DNA from: Kaistia sp. 32K
Lineage (GTDB): Bacteria > Pseudomonadota > Alphaproteobacteria > Rhizobiales > Kaistiaceae
NCBI RefSeq assembly: GCF_016629525.1
Contig: NZ_AP024269.1
Coordinates: 4,888,501-4,952,500, forward strand
Reading direction: 5' to 3'
Length of the DNA stretch: 64,000 bases
The notes below the pieces were generated by a model that ran no database searches, was not told the DNA's origin, and worked only from the letters and a program-made list of their open reading frames with translations. Below are positions 1 to 7,485 of the stretch, in pieces (the stretch's first letter is position 1; the number at the start of each line of letters is the position of its first letter). Both the position numbers and the translations under genes were made by a program.

Positions 1-1159
1 CGCCGCCGGTGACGGCGAGCGATTCCGGCCCTTCCTCGACGGCGACGCCGTTGGCGGCGAGGCCGGCGGCGACCATGGCGATGCGGTCCGACGCCTTCAA
101 ACGGAGCTCGCCGAGCCCGTCCATCCGCGTCGTGCCCTCTGCGAAGGCGGCGGCGATGGCGAGCAGCGGATATTCGTCGATCATCGACGGCGCCCGCTCG
201 GGCGGCACGACGATGCCGCGAAGCCGGCTCGAGCGCACGCGGATGTCGCCGACCTCCTCGCCGCCGAGCGCCCGCCGGTTGGAGACGGCGATGTCGCCGC
301 CCATCTCGATCAGGGTTTCGATCAGGCCGGTGCGCATCGGGTTCAGGAGCACGGCTTCGATCGTCAGGTCGGAGCCGTCGCGCAGCAGCGCCGCGACGAC
401 CAGGTAGGCGGCGAGGCTCGGATCGCCCGGAACGGTCACGGCCTGCGCCTTCAGGTCTCGCCGGCCCTCGAGGCGGACGACGCGCTCGCCGTCGGCGTTG
501 CGGTCGATCTCGATCGCCGCGCCGAAGCTCGCCAGCATGCGCTCGGTATGGTCGCGCGTCGCGACCGGTTCGATGATCGTGGTGACGCCCGGCGTGTTCA
601 AACCGGCGAGCAGAACCGCTGATTTCACCTGCGCCGAGGCGACCGGCATGCGGTATTCGAGCGGCAGCGTGACATCAGGCCCCTTGATGGTCATCGGCAG
701 GCGGTCGTTCGAGCGCGCGATCACCTGCACGCCCATGCGGCGGAGCGGATCGAGGAAGCGGCCAAAGCTGCGGCCGCGCAGCATGGCGTCGCCGGTGAAG
801 GTGGCGGCGATCGCCTGACTGCCGACCAGACCCATGGCGAGGCGCACGCCGGTGCCGGCATTGCCGAAGTCGATGATGTCCTCGGGTTCGAGGAAGCCGC
901 CGACGCCGAGGCCGCGCACGCGCCAGGCGCCGGGCGCCGGCCGCGTCACCAGCGCGCCGAAGGCCCGCATCGCCGAAACCGTCGCCAGGATGTCGTCGCT
1001 TTCCGTCAGGCCGTCGATCCGGGTTTCGCCGATTGCCAAGGCGCCCAGCATCAGCGCACGATGCGACATCGACTTGTCGCCGGCGACGCGGACGCGTCCG
1101 GTGAACGGACCCGCCGCGGTTGCCGTCAGCGGGGCTGGCTGTCGAGGGATGGGCGACAT
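1..1159 (-). CDS. aroA: 3-phosphoshikimate 1-carboxyvinyltransferase (EPSP synthase), N-terminal part, 3' end off the window
   Basis: EPSP synthase joins shikimate-3-phosphate and phosphoenolpyruvate in cytoplasmic aromatic amino acid synthesis. Translating leftwards from the ATG at 1157-1159 gives the N-terminal substrate motif GDKSMSHRALML, then FGNAGTGVRL near residue 102, SAQVKSAVLLAGLNTPG, RDHTERML and APSMIDEYP. These match the class II (CP4-like) branch better than the E. coli class I enzyme. The position that is alanine in CP4 (Ala100) reads glycine here. About 386 residues are present, so roughly the last 60 are missing. Rhizobial genomes usually carry cmk and rpsA next, which would lie beyond the left edge. 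It diverges from the TIGR02300 gene. Family assignment is firm; the subclass is judged from remembered sequences. Confidence 0.93.
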   Translation of the reverse strand, partial: MSPIPRQPAPLTATAAGPFTGRVRVAGDKSMSHRALMLGALAIGETRIDGLTESDDILATVSAMRAFGALVTRPAPGAWRVRGLGVGGFLEPEDIIDFGNAGTGVRLAMGLVGSQAIAATFTGDAMLRGRSFGRFLDPLRRMGVQVIARSNDRLPMTIKGPDVTLPLEYRMPVASAQVKSAVLLAGLNTPGVTTIIEPVATRDHTERMLASFGAAIEIDRNADGERVVRLEGRRDLKAQAVTVPGDPSLAAYLVVAALLRDGSDLTIEAVLLNPMRTGLIETLIEMGGDIAVSNRRALGGEEVGDIRVRSSRLRGIVVPPERAPSMIDEYPLLAIAAAFAEGTTRMDGLGELRLKASDRIAMVAAGLAANGVAVEEGPESLAVTGG

Positions 1160-1356
1160 GGGATCGGGCTCCTCGGGCGTTCGGCAGGTGCGAAACGGGT
1201 GGTCGCGCATGCGGGCTCAGAGACCAGAACGGACGGTCGTCGGATAGCACGGCGAGCCGGCCGCGTCATCCGGCATAGGCGGCCTTGGGGGGCGGCATTG
1301 GGGGCGCCTCGGATTGCGGCTTCGATCCCGGCCTGGATCGCGGTCCAGAAATGCTT

Positions 1357-1385
1357 TTGACAGGGCCGATGTGAGTGATTATGGG
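1357..1385 (+). promoter_or_regulatory. Predicted sigma-70-type promoter for the TIGR02300 gene
   Basis: TTGACA at 1357-1362 is followed after exactly 17 bases by TATGGG at 1380-1385. Transcription would start near 1392, about 25 bases before the GTG start at 1417. The -35 is perfect and the -10 is weak. Inferred by eye only. Confidence 0.45.
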
Positions 1386-1416
1386 AGCACCGCTCTTTTA
1401 ACCGATGAGGCACGAC

Positions 1417-1809
1417 GTGGCGAAAGCGGAACTCGGCACCAAGCGGGTCGACCCGGAAACGGGCAAGAAGTTCTACGACCTGAACAAAGACCCTATCGTT
1501 TCGCCCTTCACGGGCGTCTCGTATCCCCGCTCCTTCTTCGAGAGCGGGCCTGCCGCCAAGGCGCGGCCGGCGAACGTGACGGACGACGAAGACGAAGAGA
1601 TCGAGGACGAGGTCGTCAAGGACGCGGAATTCGTCAGCCTGGAAGAGGCGGATGAAGAGGCGTCCGGCGGCGCGAGCGCCGTCGAGAGCGACGATGACGA
1701 AGTTGAGATCGCCGATGACGAAGTCGATGACGTGTTCATCGAGGACGAGGAAGAGGAAGGCGACGACGTGGCCGGCATCATCGGCGGCGTCGAGGACGAA
1801 GAGTCCTGA
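1417..1809 (+). CDS. TIGR02300 family protein (FYDLN acid-domain protein)
   Basis: Small acidic protein of about 130 residues, function unknown. The N-terminus AKAELGTKR followed by KFYDLNKDPIVSPFTG is the TIGR02300 signature; the remainder is very rich in Asp and Glu and is probably disordered. The GTG at 1417 is preferred over the in-frame ATG at 1405 because TGAGG at 1406-1410 is a Shine-Dalgarno site six bases before it, and family members begin at this point. Some relatives have a zinc-ribbon-like CxxC near the FYDLN motif; here the corresponding stretch reads VDPETGKK and has no cysteines. It sits between divergent aroA and tRNA-Ala, a common rhizobial order, and ends at a strong terminator. 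Confidence 0.85.
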   Translation: MAKAELGTKRVDPETGKKFYDLNKDPIVSPFTGVSYPRSFFESGPAAKARPANVTDDEDEEIEDEVVKDAEFVSLEEADEEASGGASAVESDDDEVEIADDEVDDVFIEDEEEEGDDVAGIIGGVEDEES

Positions 1810-1821
1810 GACTATCCACAG

Positions 1822-1856
1822 GCGCCAATTCAAATTTCTGAATTGGCGCTTGATTT
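1822..1856 (+). terminator. Rho-independent terminator after the TIGR02300 gene
   Basis: A perfect 11-bp stem (GCGCCAATTCA at 1822-1832 with TGAATTGGCGC at 1839-1849) closes a six-base loop and is followed by TTGATTT. It begins 12 bases after the stop codon. Confidence 0.8.
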
Positions 1857-1878
1857 GGAAAAGAGCGCGGCTTAAGAG
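1850..1878 (+). promoter_or_regulatory. Possible promoter for tRNA-Ala
   Basis: TTGATT at 1850-1855 and TAAGAG at 1873-1878 are separated by 17 bases and precede the tRNA by about 50 bases. The -35 overlaps the T-rich tail of the preceding terminator. Weak matches; tentative. Confidence 0.35.
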
Positions 1879-1927
1879 TTGCGCCGTTCCCGGGGGGTCC
1901 CAACCCCTCGGTTCTTCGAGAGAAAGT

Positions 1928-2003
<76 letters not shown>

Positions 2004-2014
2004 ATTCTCCTCCG

Positions 2015-2040
2015 AAAGCCGCCCACCCGGGCGGCTTTTC
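2015..2040 (+). terminator. Terminator of tRNA-Ala
   Basis: AAAGCCGCCC (2015-2024) pairs with GGGCGGCTTT (2029-2038) around a four-base loop and runs into a short T tract. It lies 11 bases after the tRNA CCA end. Confidence 0.75.
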
Positions 2041-2204
2041 GCATTTTGGGCCTGCCGCGCCCCTGACGCCATCCCGGACAGACCCCATCCTGAACAGAAC
2101 CCATGCGACGGCCCGCGGTCACGGCGGCGTTGTCTTTTCCATGGCTCGCTGCGCCCGTCCTTCCAACTATCTGGCCTGTAATACAGTCGACCGACGACGT
2201 TAGG

Positions 2205-2325
2205 CTCCGTCGCCCCGGCGAAGGCCGGGGCCCATGAACACCGGCCAGGAAATCTAGGTCTAGCCTGTCAGCCAAAGGCCGGTGCGTCTGGATCCCGGCC
2301 TTCGCCGGGATGACGGCGGCGGGTG
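2205..2325. repeat. Dispersed palindromic element, family B variant
   Basis: Two inverted arms around the core CCCGGCCTTCGCCGGG: the left arm near 2210-2235 carries CCGGCGAAGGCCGGGG and the right arm near 2288-2318 carries ATCCCGGCCTTCGCCGGG followed by ATGACGG. The outer end GGATGACGGC resembles the elements at 15149-15274 and 54722-54845. The whole 2004-2540 gap holds only the tRNA terminator, this element and the next repeat; no gene is seen there. Confidence 0.6.
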
Positions 2326-2405
2326 GTACGGGGCAGCGCGGCTTCGGGCCATCTCAGTGTGATGGGGACGGTGTCGTGCAAGGGGCTCCCCAAGGGGCAA
2401 GCCAG

Positions 2406-2466
2406 GCCTGAACCCTCCCCTTGAGGGAGGGTCAAGACCGCCTCGGCGGTCTTGGGGAGGGGCCTT
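2406..2466. repeat. Dispersed palindromic element, family C (CCCTCC...GGAGGG type)
   Basis: CCCTCCCCTTGAGGGAGGG followed by a second hairpin, AAGACCGCC/GGCGGTCTT, and a closing GGGGAGGGG. The same nested layout recurs at several other sites in the window (15072, 16866, 36050, 46751, 53479). Confidence 0.6.
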
Positions 2467-2540
2467 CGGTGGTGGCGAAAGCCGGGTGCGAGTCGACGAA
2501 TTCACGCCGGATCGGCGAGGCAGGAGCCTGCCGCGAGCCG

Positions 2541-2861
2541 TCAGCGCTTCTTCTTCAGCGACATCAGATAGGCCAGCACGTCGCGCTTCTCGTCCTCGCG
2601 CAAACGGAAGATCGTCATCGGAAAATGGTCCTCGTGCAGGAATTTCCGGAAATAGGCCTCGTCGCGGCCCTTGCGGCGGACGATGTCCTCGTAACGCGGC
2701 GCCATCACCGGGTCCGGCTTGTCGCCGGCGCGCAGGTGGCAATCCCGGCACCACTGGTCGACGACCTTGCTGCCACGGGTCGCCGCCGCGGTGTCGGCCA
2801 GTACCGGTCCGGCCCAAAACAGGCCACCGAGCGTGATGAAAGCCAAAGCTGACAGGCGCAT
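2541..2861 (-). CDS. Small monohaem c-type cytochrome
   Basis: A secreted electron carrier of 106 residues. Residues 1-22 form a Sec signal peptide (MRLSALAFITLGGLFWAG, cleavage near ADT). The haem-binding motif CRDCH is at residues 38-42, and Met82 in HFPMTIF is the likely sixth ligand. The ATG at 2861 is chosen because the hydrophobic signal starts there and GGGGG lies eight bases upstream; a TTG at 2882 would add seven residues. The size fits the class I cytochrome c fold. The redox partner is unknown: no oxidase or dehydrogenase gene is adjacent, and it stands alone between repeats and the secreted protein pair. Confidence 0.82.
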   Translation of the reverse strand: MRLSALAFITLGGLFWAGPVLADTAAATRGSKVVDQWCRDCHLRAGDKPDPVMAPRYEDIVRRKGRDEAYFRKFLHEDHFPMTIFRLREDEKRDVLAYLMSLKKKR

Positions 2862-3045
2862 TGCCGAACCCCCATTCCCCAAGCTGTCCCTGCTCTAGCG
2901 CACCGTCCCGGGCTTGGCTACCGGGGCGGATGGCCGATCGCGGCGGGATCACCTTTCGGTCATTCGGGTTGTTATGGGCGGGGTGTAACGTTACGTCAGG
3001 CTCGGGCTGGCGGGCAGATCGATGACAATCCGCCGGAGAATTGAA

Positions 3046-3315
3046 ATGAAGAAAATCACCATGATCCTGGCCCTGTCGGGCCTCATCCTGACCACCGGAT
3101 CGGCGCTTGCCGCCGACACTTTTGGTGGTGTCGTAGCCCGGACCAACCCGATGACGGGTGAAGTCACCCTTCTGGGTGGTTCGACCTTCCAGGTCAGCGA
3201 GCCGATGCTTCTGCATGGCGTCGCACCGGGCGAGCACGTGATCGTCACGGTCAACCCGAACAATACGGTCGGCATCCAGGAAGATAGTTCCTATGCCGGC
3301 GCTGGCGACAACTAG
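3046..3315 (+). CDS. Small secreted protein, DUF1344-like (first of a pair)
   Basis: An 89-residue precursor with signal peptide MKKITMILALSGLILTTG and cleavage near ALAADTFGG. The mature part of about 65 residues reads GGVV.RTNP..GEVTL and PGEHVIVTVNPNNTVGIQED, a small beta-rich pattern like the DUF1344 family of periplasmic proteins, whose function is unknown. The start is the ATG at 3046 with GGAG eight bases upstream; an in-frame ATG at 3022 would put charged residues before the signal peptide. It is followed by a closely similar protein at 3585, each with its own hairpin terminator, so they are probably transcribed separately. Family naming is tentative. Confidence 0.7.
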   Translation: MKKITMILALSGLILTTGSALAADTFGGVVARTNPMTGEVTLLGGSTFQVSEPMLLHGVAPGEHVIVTVNPNNTVGIQEDSSYAGAGDN

Positions 3316-3376
3316 ACCGTCGCTTTTCCCTGATCCGGACGTCGCGCTGCGCGGCGCCGGGACCGTTTTCGATCTC

Positions 3377-3412
3377 GCCCCGGACGGCTTCCCGCCCGGG
3401 GCATTCCTTTTT
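3377..3412 (+). terminator. Terminator after the first DUF1344-like gene
   Basis: GCCCCGG (3377-3383) pairs with CCGGGGC (3396-3402) around a 12-base loop and is followed by ATTCCTTTTT. Confidence 0.6.
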
Positions 3413-3584
3413 CCGAACCCGTTTCGGCCCGGAAACCGGCCGGTCCGCCCGGCCGGAAGCTCTGTCCATTATATGGCTGCCGGATGAAATTTTGTTCATG
3501 TTGGCCGGACCCGATTGTCGCCGCGCCGGCCGGGGCCATCTCTCAAAAGGGCGGGGGACAGTTTCGGATCAAGGACAAGATGCC

Positions 3585-3878
3585 ATGCGTAAGCTTCTCT
3601 TCATTCTCCCGCTCGCTGGCCTGCTGGCTGGCGGTTCCGCCTTCGCCGCCGAAACGTTTGGCGGCGTGGTGACCGGCGTCAACCCCTCCGCTGGCACGAT
3701 CTCGATCGGCGGCGGCGGCACCTACAGGGTCAGCCAGCCGCTGCTGCTCCGCGGCGTCTATTCCGGTGAGCATGTCATCATCACCAAGAACGACAACAAC
3801 ACCGTGGGCCTGCAGGAAGACAGCGGCTTCTCCGACGGCAGCGGCCGTGACAGCGTATCGAACGGTGTCAACGAGTAG
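3585..3878 (+). CDS. Small secreted protein, DUF1344-like (second of a pair)
   Basis: A 97-residue precursor with signal peptide MRKLLFILPLAGLLAGGSAFA. The mature sequence ETFGGVVTGVNPSAGTISI, YRVSQPLLLRGVYSGEHVIIT and NNTVGLQEDSGF aligns along its whole length with the protein at 3046, so the two are tandem paralogues. This copy has a longer Ser/Gly/Asn-rich C-terminal tail. The start at 3585 has AAGGA nine bases upstream. The function is unknown. Conserved blocks (SQPLLL.GV, GEHVI.T, NTVG.QED) mark the core of the fold. Confidence 0.7.
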   Translation: MRKLLFILPLAGLLAGGSAFAAETFGGVVTGVNPSAGTISIGGGGTYRVSQPLLLRGVYSGEHVIITKNDNNTVGLQEDSGFSDGSGRDSVSNGVNE

Positions 3879-3934
3879 CGGATCCGGGCCAAGGGTTGCA
3901 CCCAGGTCCGACCCAAGGTCCACCAATGCGCGCA

Positions 3935-3960
3935 AGGGCCGCCTCCAGGCGGCCCTTTGC
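3935..3960 (+). terminator. Terminator after the second DUF1344-like gene
   Basis: A perfect 9-bp stem, AGGGCCGCC (3935-3943) with GGCGGCCCT (3948-3956), with a four-base loop and a short T run. Confidence 0.7.
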
Positions 3961-4176
3961 TTGTCCGGGCCGGCGCTGTGCCGGAAGAGGCGTTGAAAGC
4001 GCCGGCCGAGTGCTGCCGGGCCTTGACGGGGCAGGAGACGGCGTCGGAACCTGTCGCGCTGACGGCGGGGGCGCGCGGCCTCGGGCACGAAGTCGCGTGG
4101 GGCGCGCGCGAATTCTCGCGACGATCCTTCCCGCGATCCTTGCCGTCAGAATCGAACCTGCAGGGAATGAAACGCC

Positions 4177-5202
4177 ATGGCACTTGAAACGCGTCCGCTC
4201 GGCCGGACCGGCATCCCGGTCACGACGCTCGGCTTCGGCTCCGCGCCGCTCGGGGATCTCTTCAACCGTCTCGACGAAAAGACGGCGCGCGGCGCCGTCG
4301 AGGCGGCGGTCGAGGCGGGCGTCACGCTCTATGACACCTCGCCCTTCTACGGCCACGGCCTGGCCGAGCACCGGATCGGCGCGGCGCTGCGCGGCGTGCC
4401 GCGAAAATCCTATGTGCTGTCGACCAAGGTCGGCCGCTGGATGGACCCGCTCAACCAGCCGGCCGACGGCAACACCCAGCCGCCGAACTTCGCCGGCGGC
4501 CTGCCGCATCCGGCCCGGCTCGACTATTCCTATGACGGCGCCATGCGCTCGCTGGAGCAGTCGCTGCTGCGCCTCGGCACCGACCGTATCGAGATCGTGC
4601 TGATCCACGACGTCGACGTCTACACGCATGGCAAGGACAAGGTTGACGGCCACTTCAAGGCGGCGATGGAGGGCGCCTACAAGGCGCTCGAGAAACTGCG
4701 CGCCGAGAAGGTGATCGACGCGATCGGCGTCGGCCTCAACGAGGCCGACATGTGCGAGCGCTTCGCCCGCGCCGGCGATTTCGACGCCATGCTGCTGGCC
4801 GGCCGCTATTCGCTGCTCGAGCAGCCGGCGCTCGACAGCTTCTTCCCGCTCGCCGAGGAGAAGGGCATCGGCATGATGCTGGGCGGCGTGTTCAATTCGG
4901 GCATCCTCGCGACCGGCCCGATCCCCGGCGCCAAGTACAATTATCGCGACGCGCCGCCGGAGATTCTCGACCGCGTGGCGAAGATCCAGAAGGTGTGCGA
5001 GGCGCATGGCGTGACGCTCGCCGACGCGGCGCTGAAGTTCCCGCTCGGCCACCCGGCCGTCGCCTCGCTGGTGATGGGCTCGGTCTCGGCCGAGGAGACG
5101 AAACGCAACCGCGCCGCCTTCGACCGGCCGGTGCCGGCCTCGCTCTGGACCGACCTGAAGGCCGAAGGCCTGCTCCGCGCCGACGCGCCGATCCCGGCCT
5201 GA
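4177..5202 (+). CDS. Aldo/keto reductase (D-threo-aldose/pyridoxal dehydrogenase-like)
   Basis: A 341-residue NAD(P)-dependent cytosolic (alpha/beta)8-barrel oxidoreductase. The N-terminus TRPLGRTGIPVTTLGFGSAPLG is typical of the AKR subfamily holding L-fucose/D-threo-aldose dehydrogenase and pyridoxal 4-dehydrogenase. The catalytic tetrad is visible as Asp and Tyr in LYDTSPFYG, Lys in LSTKVGR and His in VLIHDVD. The C-terminal cofactor region includes VASLVMGSVSAEETKRN. AGGGAA lies nine bases before the start. It is a single gene, flanked by a terminator upstream and a GC hairpin downstream, so context does not name its substrate. The 341-residue length is normal for this branch. Confidence 0.85.
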   Translation: MALETRPLGRTGIPVTTLGFGSAPLGDLFNRLDEKTARGAVEAAVEAGVTLYDTSPFYGHGLAEHRIGAALRGVPRKSYVLSTKVGRWMDPLNQPADGNTQPPNFAGGLPHPARLDYSYDGAMRSLEQSLLRLGTDRIEIVLIHDVDVYTHGKDKVDGHFKAAMEGAYKALEKLRAEKVIDAIGVGLNEADMCERFARAGDFDAMLLAGRYSLLEQPALDSFFPLAEEKGIGMMLGGVFNSGILATGPIPGAKYNYRDAPPEILDRVAKIQKVCEAHGVTLADAALKFPLGHPAVASLVMGSVSAEETKRNRAAFDRPVPASLWTDLKAEGLLRADAPIPA

Positions 5203-5212
5203 CGATGAAGAG

Positions 5213-5238
5213 CCGGCGGCGGGGAGGCTCGCCGCCGG
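5213..5238. terminator. GC hairpin between convergent genes
   Basis: CCGGCGGCG (5213-5221) pairs with CGCCGCCGG (5230-5238). It lies 10 bases after the aldo/keto reductase stop and faces the convergent BRCT gene. No T tract follows, so termination is only possible. Confidence 0.45.
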
Positions 5239-5252
5239 TTCCATCCGGCCGA

Positions 5253-5858
5253 TCAGAGGTGCTTCACCCAATGCGCCTCCGAGACGATCGAGATCGGAAC
5301 GCCTTCGCTGCGCCACTGGGCGGCCTGAAGGATCTTGTTGCCGAACGTCGAGTGTTTCCAGGAGCTCGTGGCATAGGCGCCGATGACCAGAACATCCGTC
5401 TTCATCGAGACGCCGCTGGCCGTCGCGCCGCGCTCCGCAACCGCCGCTTCGCAATGCTTGCGCTGGCCATAGTTGAAGGTCCCCGTGAAGCAATATCGCT
5501 TGTTGGAAAAGGATAGCCTTGGCGCCGGGCTGCAGAGGGGCAGCGACGATGATGGCGTGATTTCCCCGAGCTCGAAATCACGGCCGACGAATCGTGACAG
5601 CGTGTCGAAGAGCTCCGCCTTCTCGTCCTCGTCCGCGATGCCATCCGCCAGGATGTCGTTCACGCGCTGATAGAGCGTCCCGATAAGCGGCTGATCATTC
5701 AGGTCGATGTTGTTGGCCAGCCATTTCTGCAGGAACTCGACTTCCGCCTGATTGATCTTTCCGTCGGCGAGCAGGCCTCGCGCAAGACCGATGAGTTCAT
5801 CGACCTGTCGTGACGCCAACCGGTCGGCTCCAAACCTGTTGATCAGCTTTTCGTCCAT
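5253..5858 (-). CDS. BRCT-domain protein with an N-terminal TerB-like helical region
   Basis: A 201-residue soluble protein. The C-terminal half (about 117-201) is a BRCT domain like that of bacterial NAD-dependent DNA ligases: YCFTGTFNYGQRKHCEAAVAE, RGATASGVSMKTDVLVIG, SSWKHSTFGNKILQA and the closing aromatic block EAHWVKHL. The N-terminal half (ELIGLARGLLADGKINQAEVEFLQKWL, LADGIADEDEKAELFDTL) looks like an acidic TerB/EF-hand-like helical module. No ligase or nuclease motif is present, so it is probably an adaptor binding DNA or phosphoprotein. Its codon usage looks less GC-biased than its neighbours (for example TTGTTGGAAAAGGATAGC read on the plus strand). Probably an accessory gene of unknown role. 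Confidence 0.75.
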   Translation of the reverse strand: MDEKLINRFGADRLASRQVDELIGLARGLLADGKINQAEVEFLQKWLANNIDLNDQPLIGTLYQRVNDILADGIADEDEKAELFDTLSRFVGRDFELGEITPSSSLPLCSPAPRLSFSNKRYCFTGTFNYGQRKHCEAAVAERGATASGVSMKTDVLVIGAYATSSWKHSTFGNKILQAAQWRSEGVPISIVSEAHWVKHL

Positions 5859-5934
5859 CTCCGCCCTCCCTTTTGCCAGTGAAAGGATGGAGGATGCGGC
5901 TGCCGTGTCAATCGCGGGTATGCACGCATGGGTT

Positions 5935-5946
5935 GTTCAAGTGAAC
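5935..5946. promoter_or_regulatory. Perfect palindrome upstream of the BRCT gene
   Basis: GTTCA-AG-TGAAC lies 77 bases upstream of the BRCT start codon. It could be an operator half-site pair. It is not the direct-repeat form (GTTC-N7-GTTC) of alphaproteobacterial LexA boxes. Function is speculative. Confidence 0.3.
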
Positions 5947-5974
5947 TTCGCAGAGCAATCGCGCGCGCCCTTGC

Positions 5975-5999
5975 TCACCTCTCCCTCAGGGAGAGGTGA
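5975..5999. repeat. Short family C palindrome
   Basis: TCACCTCTCCCT and its exact complement AGGGAGAGGTGA flank a single C. It lies 22 bases after the end of the ABC transporter operon (minus strand) and may double as its terminator hairpin. Confidence 0.6.
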
Positions 6000-6021
6000 A
6001 GGGAAGATGCGGACCTCGTTG

Positions 6022-6630
6022 TCAGGCCCGCCCGCCGCCGATCGTTTCGCAGCGGGTCGAGATGCGGGCGAGGAGGGCCTGGTCGTGGCTGATGGCCAGG
6101 ATGCCGATGTTGCGATCGGCCGCGAGCTGTTTCAGGAACGTCCAGATCCGGACCTGCGTCAGCGCGTCGAGCATGGCCGAGATCTCGTCGGCGATGAGAT
6201 AGCGGAGGCCAGGGGCCAGCGCCCGGGCGATGGCGACCCGCTGCAGCTCGCCGCCCGAGAGCTCGTGCGGATAGCGAGGATACCAGTCGGGTCGGATGCC
6301 GAGCGCCGTGCAGGTCTCCGCGTCCGGCTGCCAGGCCTCGGCGAGGATCTGGCCGACGCGCCAGCGCGGATTGACGGCGAGAACCGGTGACTGCGACAGG
6401 AACTGCACCGGATGGAAGCCGTCGCCGGCCACCGGTCCGCCGTCGACGAGCACCCGGCCGGCCTGCGGACGTACATGCTGCGCCAGAATACGTCCGAGCG
6501 TCGACTTGCCGATGCCGGACGGCCCCGACAGCCCGACGATCTCGCCGGGCGCTACGGCGAGCGAAACCCCGTCCAGGATGGTTTTGCCCTTGCCGCCGAA
6601 GCCGAAGCGGATGTCGCGCGCCTCAAGCAT
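6022..6630 (-). CDS. ABC transporter ATP-binding protein (DppF/NikE/OppF type), short
   Basis: The second ATPase of a five-gene importer, 202 residues on the cytoplasmic face. Walker A is GPSGIGKST, the Q-loop region is VQFLSQSPVLAVNPRWRV, the signature is LSGGELQRVAIARAL, Walker B is YLIADEISAMLD and the switch histidine lies in AISHDQALL. At 202 residues it is shorter than most family members (about 260-330) and lacks the C-terminal oligopeptide domain. The start ATG at 6630 overlaps the end of the upstream ATPase gene by eight bases, so translation is probably coupled. A family C palindrome follows the stop. Substrate unknown. Confidence 0.88.
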   Translation of the reverse strand: MLEARDIRFGFGGKGKTILDGVSLAVAPGEIVGLSGPSGIGKSTLGRILAQHVRPQAGRVLVDGGPVAGDGFHPVQFLSQSPVLAVNPRWRVGQILAEAWQPDAETCTALGIRPDWYPRYPHELSGGELQRVAIARALAPGLRYLIADEISAMLDALTQVRIWTFLKQLAADRNIGILAISHDQALLARISTRCETIGGGRA

Positions 6631-7483
6631 GCTGGAGAGCCTCGCCCGTCCGCGCCTCGCCGGCCCAAGCCGTGGACACTTCGGCCGCAGACGCCTCGGC
6701 GTCACCAAATTCGTTCTGCGGCAGGGCGCGCCAGAGGGCGCGGGCATAGGCGGAGCGGAGCCTGTCGCCGCAACCGGTGAAGGCGGAGGCCGGTTCGACG
6801 TCGATCAGCCTTCCGCCATCCATGACGGCGACGCGATCGGCATAGGGGAGCGCCGAGACCAGATCGTGCGTGATCAGCATGACGCCCTTGCCGCGCCCGG
6901 CGAGCCCGGCCAGGCTGTCGAGCACGCGCTCGGCATTCTCCGGATCGAGCCCGTTGGTCGGCTCGTCGGCGACGACGAGGTCGGCCTGGCCGATCGTGGC
7001 GATCGCCATGGCGAGCCGCCGCGCCATGCCGCCGGAGAGGCTGTGCGGGAATGCGCGCGCCACATCGCCATTGAGGCCGAAGCGTTTTAGCGCGGCGTCG
7101 GCGAGGTTTCCGATCTCGGCGCGCGGCCGGCCGGAGCGGGCCGCCGCCCAGCGCAGCTGGTCGCCATTGCGCGCCAGCGGATCGAGATAGCTGACGGATT
7201 GCGGCACCAGCCCGATCCGCCGGCCGCAGAGCGCGGCCTTGGCGGCGGGGTCGAGGATCTTGCCGTCGAAGCGGATCGTGCCGCGGAGCACCGCGTTGCC
7301 GGGCAGGATGCCGAAGATCGAATGGGCGAGCAGGCTCTTGCCGGAGCCGGACGCGCCGACGATCGCCAGCACCTCGCCCGCCGCCAGCCGGAGCGAGATC
7401 GCCGTCAGCGCCTCGGCCTCGACATGGCGAAACAGGCGATCGTAGCGGCGGAAGTGCAGGGAGAGGCCTTCGATTTCCAGCAT
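6623..7483 (-). CDS. ABC transporter ATP-binding protein (DppD/NikD/OppD type)
   Basis: The first ATPase of the importer, 286 residues. Walker A is GASGSGKSLL, the Q-loop is GLVPQSVSYLDPL, the signature is LSGGMARRLAMAIATIG, Walker B is LVVADEPTNGLD and the switch His is in LITHDLVSALPY. N-terminal MLEIEGLSLHFRRY is standard for the family. It starts at the ATG at 7483, two bases after the stop codon of the permease gene, and overlaps the next ATPase gene by eight bases. The long C-terminal extension after the D-loop fits the OppD class. Confidence 0.9.
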   Translation of the reverse strand: MLEIEGLSLHFRRYDRLFRHVEAEALTAISLRLAAGEVLAIVGASGSGKSLLAHSIFGILPGNAVLRGTIRFDGKILDPAAKAALCGRRIGLVPQSVSYLDPLARNGDQLRWAAARSGRPRAEIGNLADAALKRFGLNGDVARAFPHSLSGGMARRLAMAIATIGQADLVVADEPTNGLDPENAERVLDSLAGLAGRGKGVMLITHDLVSALPYADRVAVMDGGRLIDVEPASAFTGCGDRLRSAYARALWRALPQNEFGDAEASAAEVSTAWAGEARTGEALQHA

Positions 7484-7485
7484 GA

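Noticed and set aside
5253..5858. BRCT protein as a fragment of NAD-dependent DNA ligase
   Set aside because: It has its own start and a distinct N-terminal module, with no adenylation, OB or zinc-finger remnants beside it.
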